Assembly (NCBI RefSeq): GCF_001423745.1
Contig: NZ_LMPC01000029.1
Location: 1 to 64,000 of the forward strand
DNA: 64,000 nucleotides
Direction: 5' to 3'
Source: Arthrobacter sp. Leaf337
GTDB lineage: Bacteria; Actinomycetota; Actinomycetes; Actinomycetales; Micrococcaceae
Part shown: positions 58,673 through 64,000 of the stretch, piece after piece
Position numbering within the stretch: position 1 is the first letter of the stretch
Layout of the letters: each line of letters starts with the position of its first letter
The notes under the pieces: model-generated
What the model saw: the letters and a program-made list of their open reading frames with translations, nothing else
What the model was told of the DNA's origin: nothing
Databases searched by the model: none
Translations under genes and position numbers: made by a program

Positions 58673-60009
58673 GCGCCCACCAGGCTCTGTCCGCACACCC
58701 GCAGCACTTCGCCGGTAATGCCGCCGGCGGCGTCGCCCGCCAGGAACGCGATCGCCTCTGCGACGTCTTCGGGCCGGCCGCCCTGCTGGAGGGAGTTCAG
58801 GCGGCGGGCAACTTCGCGGGTGGCAAACGGAATCCGGGCAGTCATTTCGGTTTCGATGAAGCCCGGCGCCACAGCGTTGATGGATCCGTGGCGTTCCGCG
58901 AGCAGCGGTGCCGTGGCACGCACCATGCCCATCACGCCGCCTTTGGATGCCGCGTAGTTCGTTTGCCCGCGGTTGCCTGCGATACCGCTGGTGGACGCGA
59001 CCGAGACGATCCGCGGGGAGTTGCGGAACTGTTCTGACGCCAGCAAGGCCTCATTGATGCGCAGCTGGGCGGCGATGTTGACGGCAATGACGGAGTTCCA
59101 GCGGTCCGGATCCATGTTGGCCAGCAACTTGTCCCGGGTAATGCCAGCGTTGTGGACAACTATGTCCAGGCGTCCGTGCCTGCCCACTGCATGGTCGATG
59201 ATCCGCTGCCCGGCGTCTTCCCGGGTGATGTCTAGCTGAAGCGCTGTGCCGCGGACCTCGTTGGCCACTGCCGCCAGATGGTCGCCGGCGGCAGGGATGT
59301 CGACGACCACCAGGGTGGCCCCGTCCCGGTGAAGCGTGCGGGCAATTGCGGCGCCGATGCCGCGGGCAGCACCGGTCACGACTGCGACCTTCCCGGCCAG
59401 CGGCTTGTCCGGATCGGCCGGCAGTTTCCCTTCCCCGGATGCAATGGTGAGGAACTGGCCGTCGACGAAAGCCGACCGGGCGGAGAGGAAGAACCGCAAT
59501 GCTCCCAGGGCGCTGGGACTCGTGGTGGTTACCCCGTCCGCAAGGACGATGCCGTTTGCCGTGGCGCCGGCGCGCAACTCTTTAGCGAGGGAGCGCAATA
59601 GTCCGTCCACACCCTGGCGCGCTGCCGCAGACGCCGGACCCGGCGCGCCTGCCGCTGTCCGGGACACCGTCACGACGCGGGCGTTGGGTGACAAATCCCG
59701 GATGGACGCTGCTGCCGCGAGGACGGGCCCTTCCAGATCCTCGGGGCGGGCCAATTCGTCAAGCACCAGGATGATGGCGCCCAGCTTCTCCCGGGGCACC
59801 GCATGCCGGCGGACGTCGAGGTCCCAGGACAAAAGGGCAGCGGCCAGTTCGTCGGCGCTGTCGCTGGAGCCCTGGACCAGGATCGGACCGGGGACCAGGG
59901 GCTGTCCCGGCTGGTAGCGCCGGAGCACTACCGGCTGCGGCAGGCCGAGCTTTTTGGCCACATCCTTGCCGATTCCGCGGCTTACAAATTGTGTGTACTT
60001 GTCAGTCAC
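58669..60009 (-). CDS. fabG4: High-molecular-weight 3-oxoacyl reductase FabG4
   Basis: The GTG at 60009, five bases after AAGGAGG, gives 446 residues. The N-terminal ~200 residues form an inactive flavodoxin-like domain (TDKYTQFVSRGIGKDVAKKLGLP). The C-terminal domain is a classical SDR: VTGAARGIGAAIA (cofactor), NAGITRDKLLANM, SVASTSGIAG (Ser), NYAASKGGVMGM (Tyr-x-x-x-Lys). FabG4 (Rv0242c) uses NADH and reduces long-chain 3-oxoacyl-CoA. It is translationally coupled to htdX. Confidence 0.95.
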   Translation of the reverse strand: MTDKYTQFVSRGIGKDVAKKLGLPQPVVLRRYQPGQPLVPGPILVQGSSDSADELAAALLSWDLDVRRHAVPREKLGAIILVLDELARPEDLEGPVLAAAASIRDLSPNARVVTVSRTAAGAPGPASAAARQGVDGLLRSLAKELRAGATANGIVLADGVTTTSPSALGALRFFLSARSAFVDGQFLTIASGEGKLPADPDKPLAGKVAVVTGAARGIGAAIARTLHRDGATLVVVDIPAAGDHLAAVANEVRGTALQLDITREDAGQRIIDHAVGRHGRLDIVVHNAGITRDKLLANMDPDRWNSVIAVNIAAQLRINEALLASEQFRNSPRIVSVASTSGIAGNRGQTNYAASKGGVMGMVRATAPLLAERHGSINAVAPGFIETEMTARIPFATREVARRLNSLQQGGRPEDVAEAIAFLAGDAAGGITGEVLRVCGQSLVGA

Positions 60010-60019
60010 ACCGGCCTCC

Positions 60020-61390
60020 TTAGAATGCTTCAAGAATGGCGACGACCCCTTGGCCGCCGGCGGCGCAGATGGAAATCAGGCCGCGCGCCGGACGGCCGTC
60101 CACCCGGCCCTTTTCGTGGAGCATCTTCGCCAGGGAGGCCACGATCCGGCCGCCGGTCGCAGCAAAGGGGTGCCCCGCGGCCAGTGAGGATCCGTTGACG
60201 TTCAGTTTGGAGCGGTCGATGCTGCCCAGCGCGCCGTCCAGGCCCAGGCGAGTGCGCCCGAATTCCTCGTCTTCCCAGGCGGCCAGCGTGCTGAGGACGG
60301 TGCCGGCAAACGCTTCGTGGAGCTCGAAGAAGTCGATGTCATCGAGCGTCAGGCCGTTGCGGGCCAGCAGGCGCGGCACGGCAAATGCCGGCGCCATCAG
60401 CAGACCGTCCTTGCCGTGGACGAAATCGACGGCGGCCGCCTCGCCGTCAATTACGGTGGCGAGCTTGGGAAGTTCGTGGGCGTCGGCCCATTCCTCCGAC
60501 GCAAGAAGCACGGTGGACGCGCCATCGGTGAGGGGTGTGGAGTTGCCCGCTGTCATAGTTGCCTCGGCGCCGAGGTTCTTGCCGAAGACGGGCTTGAGCG
60601 TTGCCAGTTTTTCCAGGGTGGTGTCAGCGCGGAGGTTTGAGTCCCGGGTCAGCCCACGGTAGGGCGTGAGCAGATCGTCGAAAAAGCCTGCATCGTAGGC
60701 GGCGGCGAGGTTGCGGTGGCTGTTGTACGCCAGCTGGTCCTGGGCTTCCCGTGTGATCTTCCACTGTGCGGTGGTGAGGGCCTGGTGCTCACCCATGGAC
60801 AGCCCGGTCCGGGGCTCCCCCGTATTGGGGGCGTCGGGTGCCAGGTCCTTGGGACGAAGGCGGCTCAGGACCTGAAGCCGCTGGGGCAGGGTTTTGACCC
60901 GGTTGAGGTCCAGCAGGACCTCGCGCAGACCCTCACTCACGGCAATCGGCGCATCGGATGCTGAATCGACGCCACCGGCAATCGCCGAATCAATCTGTCC
61001 AAGCTTGATCTTGTTGGCTAAGCCCAGGACCGTTTCGAGCCCCGTGGCACACGCCTGCTGGAGGTCATAGGCGGGTGTTTCCGCGGAGAGCGCCGAGCCC
61101 AGAACTGCTTCCCGGGTGAGGTTGAAGTCGCGGGAGTGCTTGAGCACGGCGCCGGCGGCAACCTCGCCGATCCGTTCATCCTGAAGGCCGAAACGGGCGA
61201 TCAGACCGTCCAGGGCTGCAGTCAGCATGTCCTGGTTCGAAGACTTGGTATATGCGCCGCCGGTCCGCGCGAACGGAATCCGGTTTCCGCCCACCACCAC
61301 AGCTTTGCGCAACGAGTCCCGTCCATGTGTGGCCGCTTGGGCGTTGGATGATTCCTCTGGTCCGGTGGCGGACTGTCCGGTAAAGGACAT
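60020..61390 (-). CDS. fadA2: Acetyl-CoA C-acyltransferase (thiolase), FadA2-type
   Basis: A 456-residue thiolase with the nucleophile Cys in YDLQQACATGLETVLGLANK (near residue 125), His in AAGHPFAATGGRIVASLAKML and the second Cys in GLISICAAGGQGVVAILEAF. The first 30 residues are extra. AAAGGAGA precedes the ATG at 61390. It heads a minus-strand operon with fabG4 and htdX and is divergent from the tetR gene, whose probable operator lies 32-64 bp upstream of this start. It cleaves 3-ketoacyl-CoA, or condenses acyl units in the reverse direction. Confidence 0.95.
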   Translation of the reverse strand: MSFTGQSATGPEESSNAQAATHGRDSLRKAVVVGGNRIPFARTGGAYTKSSNQDMLTAALDGLIARFGLQDERIGEVAAGAVLKHSRDFNLTREAVLGSALSAETPAYDLQQACATGLETVLGLANKIKLGQIDSAIAGGVDSASDAPIAVSEGLREVLLDLNRVKTLPQRLQVLSRLRPKDLAPDAPNTGEPRTGLSMGEHQALTTAQWKITREAQDQLAYNSHRNLAAAYDAGFFDDLLTPYRGLTRDSNLRADTTLEKLATLKPVFGKNLGAEATMTAGNSTPLTDGASTVLLASEEWADAHELPKLATVIDGEAAAVDFVHGKDGLLMAPAFAVPRLLARNGLTLDDIDFFELHEAFAGTVLSTLAAWEDEEFGRTRLGLDGALGSIDRSKLNVNGSSLAAGHPFAATGGRIVASLAKMLHEKGRVDGRPARGLISICAAGGQGVVAILEAF

Positions 61391-61421
61391 GTGCTGTCTC
61401 CTTTGGCTGAACTCTGATTAC

Positions 61422-61454
61422 CGATACCCAGCGTACCTGATACGCTGAGTATCG
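61422..61454. promoter_or_regulatory. Probable TetR operator between fadA2 and tetR-acyl-CoA oxidase
   Basis: CGATACCCAGCGTA (61422-61435) and TACGCTGAGTATCG (61441-61454) are inverted copies matching at 13 of 14 positions around a 5-bp centre, CCTGA. The size and symmetry fit a TetR dimer site. The right arm ends on the first base of the GTG start codon of the tetR gene, and the left arm lies in the fadA2 promoter region, so binding would block both directions. Confidence 0.8.
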
Positions 61455-62221
61455 TGAAGATTCCCCCCGTTGATCCTCCCGCGCGCCGGGACGGCAACTC
61501 CCCCGGCGGTATTTCCGCAAGCGGCACGGCCATCGACGGACGTGCCGCCCGCTGGCAGTCGCACCGTGAGGAGCGGCGGCGCGAACTGATCAAATCGGCT
61601 CGGAAGGCAGTCCACGCCCTGGGGAGCGACGCTTCCATGGAGGACATCGCGGCTGCAGCCAGCACGTCCAAGTCCGTGTTCTACCGCTATTTCGGCGACA
61701 AGGCCGGCCTGCAGCAGGCAGTCGGCGAGGTGGTGCTCAGCCAGATGCAGCGCCGTATCCAGGAAGCAGCGCAGAGCGCGCAAACGCCCAGGGAGGGGCT
61801 TCTGGCCATGGTGTCCGCCTACCTCCAAATGGCTGAAACCAGTCCCCACGTCTACACGTTCGTCACCACCTATTCGGCGGGCGAGCCGGGAACGACCACC
61901 GGCGGAATGGCCGCCGCCGGTGCCCTTGGCCACTTCTTCGAAGAAGTCCGCGACATGATCGCCCGGCCCATGCGGGAACACCTCGGAGCTGGCAAGGAAG
62001 CTGTGATCGGGTACTGGCCTACCGCGGCGATCGGACTCGTCCGGAATGCCGGGGAGCAGTGGCTCGCCACACCGGAATCATCCAACAAACCGGACCAGGA
62101 AACGATGGCCCGCCAGATCACGGCGTGGCTGTGCGTCGGGATAGCCCCGGAACTCGAAGTCCTGGATCCGCTCCATCCGACCCTTAGTGAATTGTCAGAA
62201 CCAAAGAAGGAATCGACATGA
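61454..62221 (+). CDS. TetR-family regulator of the fatty-acid module
   Basis: A 255-residue regulator starting at the GTG at 61454. The DNA-binding domain is near residues 38-85: RREELIKSARKAVHALGSDASMEDIAAAASTSKSVFYRYFGDKAGLQQAV with the TetR helix-turn-helix. The C-terminal ligand domain is helical and unspecific. The first 30 residues are disordered. It overlaps the operator and is coupled by ATGA overlap to the acyl-CoA oxidase gene, so it probably represses itself and both operons until an acyl-CoA ligand binds. Confidence 0.93.
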   Translation: MKIPPVDPPARRDGNSPGGISASGTAIDGRAARWQSHREERRRELIKSARKAVHALGSDASMEDIAAAASTSKSVFYRYFGDKAGLQQAVGEVVLSQMQRRIQEAAQSAQTPREGLLAMVSAYLQMAETSPHVYTFVTTYSAGEPGTTTGGMAAAGALGHFFEEVRDMIARPMREHLGAGKEAVIGYWPTAAIGLVRNAGEQWLATPESSNKPDQETMARQITAWLCVGIAPELEVLDPLHPTLSELSEPKKEST

Positions 62222-64000
62222 CTGACGTAGTTGACCGCCCCGCCAGCCAGGCAAGCCGCCCCGCCGCCCGCGCACACCACCGCGCAGACGCAACGCCGTC
62301 CGTCGACGTCGCGGCGCTTGGTGAGCAACTTCTGGGCAAGTGGGCCCGGATCCGCCTGCACTCGCGCGAGCTTGCAGGCCGCCCCGAACTGTACAAGACC
62401 GAGGGCCTGACCCATACGCAGCACCGGATGCGCACATTCGGCCAGCTCAAGTACCTGGTGGACAACGGCGCCGTCCACCGCGCCTTTCCCGCGTCGCTGG
62501 GCGGTTCCGATGATCACGGCGGCAACATCGCCGGGTTCGAGGAACTCGTCACGGCCGATCCGTCGCTGCAAATCAAGGCGGGCGTCCAGTGGGGCTTGTT
62601 TGGTTCGGCTGTGATGCACCTCGGCACTGAGGAACACCACGCCAAGTGGCTGCCCGGCATCATGAATCTGGACATTCCCGGCTGCTTCGCGATGACGGAA
62701 ACCGGGCACGGCTCCGATGTTGCCAGTATTGCCACCACGGCTACCTTTGACCCGGCCACCCAGGAATTCGTGGTCAACACGCCTTTCCGTGCAGCGTGGA
62801 AGGACTACATCGGCAACGCCGCCATAGACGGGCTCGGCGCCGTGGTGTTCGCCCAGCTGGTCACCAGCGGCGTGAACCACGGTGTGCACGCCTTCTACGT
62901 GGACCTGCGGGATCCGGAAACGAAGGAATTCCTGCCGGGCATCGGCGGTGAGGACGACGGCGTCAAAGGCGGCCTGAACGGCATCGACAACGGCCGGCTT
63001 CATTTCAGCAACGTCCGCATCCCGCGGACCAACCTGCTCAACCGCTACGGCAACGTTGACACTGACGGCGCCTACACCTCGTCCATCGCCAGCCCCGGCC
63101 GACGCTTTTTCACCATGCTGGGCACCCTGGTCCAGGGCCGCGTCTCGCTGGACGGTGCCGCGGTGGCTGCCAGCAAGATCGCCCTCAAGACCGCCATCCA
63201 GTACGCCACCGAACGCCGCCAGTTCAACGCTTCATCACACACTGACGAAGAAGTGCTGCTCGACTACCAGCGCCACCAGCGGCGGCTGTTCACCCGGCTG
63301 GCCACGACCTACGCCGCGGGCTTCGCCCACGAGCAGCTGCTTCAGAAATTCGACGACGTGTTCTCGGGCGCCCACGACTCCGACGAGGACCGCCAGGACC
63401 TCGAGACCCTGGCCGCTGCGCTCAAACCTCTCAGTACGTGGCATGCCCTCGACACGCTCCAGGAATGCCGTGAGGCCTGCGGCGGTGCCGGGTTCCTGAT
63501 TGAGAACCGCTTTGCATCCCTGCGCGCCGACCTGGACGTCTATGTCACCTTCGAAGGTGATAACACGGTGCTGCTCCAGCTGGTGGCCAAGCGGCTCCTC
63601 GCGGATTACGCCAAGGAATTCCGCAACGTCGATGTCGGGGTGCTGGCCCGCTACGTGGTGAGCCAGGCCGCCGGCACTGCAGTCCACCGGACGGGCCTTC
63701 GCCAGGTCGCCCAGTTCGTGGCCGACACGGGCTCCGTCCAGAAGGCAGCCATTGCGCTGCGGGACGAGGCCACGCAGCGGTTGCTGCTGACCGACCGGGT
63801 GCAGACCATGGTTGCCGAGGCGGGAGCCGCACTGAAGGGGACGAACAAGCTGCCGCAGCAGAAGGCTGCCGAGGCGTTCAACCAGCACCAGCACGAACTG
63901 ATCGAAGCGGCGCAGGCGCACGCGGAGCTATTGCAGTGGGAGGCCTTCACCGAGGCCCTGGCCAACGTGAAGGACCCGGGCACCAAGCGGGTGCTGACCT
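62218..64000 (+). CDS. Acyl-CoA oxidase/dehydrogenase-family flavoenzyme (partial, runs off edge)
   Basis: Starting at the ATG at 62218 (overlapping the tetR stop) the frame is open to the end of the window, 594 residues so far, ending KDPGTKRVLT. It resembles peroxisomal acyl-CoA oxidases more than short acyl-CoA dehydrogenases: FAMTETGHGSDVASIATTATFD, FVVNTPFRAAWKDYIGNAA, SPGRRFFTMLGTLVQGRVSL, ECREACGGAGFLIENRFASLRADLDVYVTFEGDNTVLLQLVAKRLL, with a catalytic Glu in the ECREACGG or FEGDNT region. It would start beta-oxidation of acyl-CoA, matching the adjacent hydratase, reductase and thiolase genes. Confidence 0.9.
   Translation, partial: MTDVVDRPASQASRPAARAHHRADATPSVDVAALGEQLLGKWARIRLHSRELAGRPELYKTEGLTHTQHRMRTFGQLKYLVDNGAVHRAFPASLGGSDDHGGNIAGFEELVTADPSLQIKAGVQWGLFGSAVMHLGTEEHHAKWLPGIMNLDIPGCFAMTETGHGSDVASIATTATFDPATQEFVVNTPFRAAWKDYIGNAAIDGLGAVVFAQLVTSGVNHGVHAFYVDLRDPETKEFLPGIGGEDDGVKGGLNGIDNGRLHFSNVRIPRTNLLNRYGNVDTDGAYTSSIASPGRRFFTMLGTLVQGRVSLDGAAVAASKIALKTAIQYATERRQFNASSHTDEEVLLDYQRHQRRLFTRLATTYAAGFAHEQLLQKFDDVFSGAHDSDEDRQDLETLAAALKPLSTWHALDTLQECREACGGAGFLIENRFASLRADLDVYVTFEGDNTVLLQLVAKRLLADYAKEFRNVDVGVLARYVVSQAAGTAVHRTGLRQVAQFVADTGSVQKAAIALRDEATQRLLLTDRVQTMVAEAGAALKGTNKLPQQKAAEAFNQHQHELIEAAQAHAELLQWEAFTEALANVKDPGTKRVLT

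Noticed and set aside
62218..64000. Frameshift or truncation of the acyl-CoA oxidase-like gene
   Set aside because: The frame is uninterrupted to the window edge; the missing stop is only the boundary of the sequence.

Overview
The window is high-GC DNA from an actinobacterium, most likely Arthrobacter, Pseudarthrobacter or a close relative in the Micrococcaceae. Three things point there: a complete Pup-proteasome locus, the mycothiol ligase gene mshC, and a pafBC regulator encoded as one fused gene (separate pafB and pafC in mycobacteria). The central block from pafBC to uppP keeps the content and near order of M. tuberculosis Rv2092c-Rv2136c, and the convergent rbpA/ppm1 pair matches Rv2050/Rv2051c. 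All calls come from reading the sequence; no database search was run.

Layout. Positions 1-373 hold no gene. They contain what looks like one end of an IS21-type insertion sequence (43-149), a short tandem repeat, and a strong candidate for the chromosomal dif site (227-254), so the left edge is probably the replication terminus. Next come a UvrA-like ABC ATPase (374-2764, minus) and a translationally coupled three-gene operon of type III polyketide synthase, SAM methyltransferase and flavin monooxygenase (2913-5996), probably making a methylated, hydroxylated phenolic lipid or quinone. From 6 to 16.4 kb are housekeeping genes: NTF2-like protein, lipoprotein, peptide deformylase, S9 peptidase, rRNA methyltransferase, NfeD/SPFH pair, rbpA, polyprenol-phosphate mannosyltransferase and an amidohydrolase.

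From 16.5 to 34.5 kb almost everything is on the minus strand. In transcription order it runs HAD phosphatase, site-2 protease, trmI, arc, dop, pup, prcB, prcA, pafA, two FKBP isomerases, pafBC, a small membrane protein, tatA, tatC, helY. Dop deamidates Pup, PafA ligates it to targets, the Arc ring unfolds them and PrcBA degrades them; PafBC is the DNA-damage transcription activator of the same locus. From 34.6 to 41.8 kb are a PAC2 protein, uppP-mshC, an aldo/keto reductase, two small proteins, an acyl-CoA dehydrogenase and an M20 peptidase, followed by tRNA-Leu(GAG) with a strong terminator.

The 42-57.8 kb segment is more variable: lipoproteins, a Pr6Pr membrane protein, a secreted DUF1524-type nuclease, several unrecognised small proteins, cyclopropane synthase, L-2-hydroxyglutarate oxidase, a PUA/EVE-like HNH endonuclease (candidate modification-dependent restriction enzyme), MalQ, hemerythrin, a DksA-type zinc-finger protein coupled to an M50 peptidase, a hydroquinone-reductase-type thiol transferase, a serine hydrolase and a FUSC transporter. 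The right end (57.8-64 kb) is a fatty-acid module: HtdX-type dehydratase, FabG4-type reductase and FadA2-type thiolase, divergent from a TetR regulator coupled to an acyl-CoA oxidase-like gene that runs off the edge. A near-perfect inverted repeat between the two arms is the likely TetR operator.
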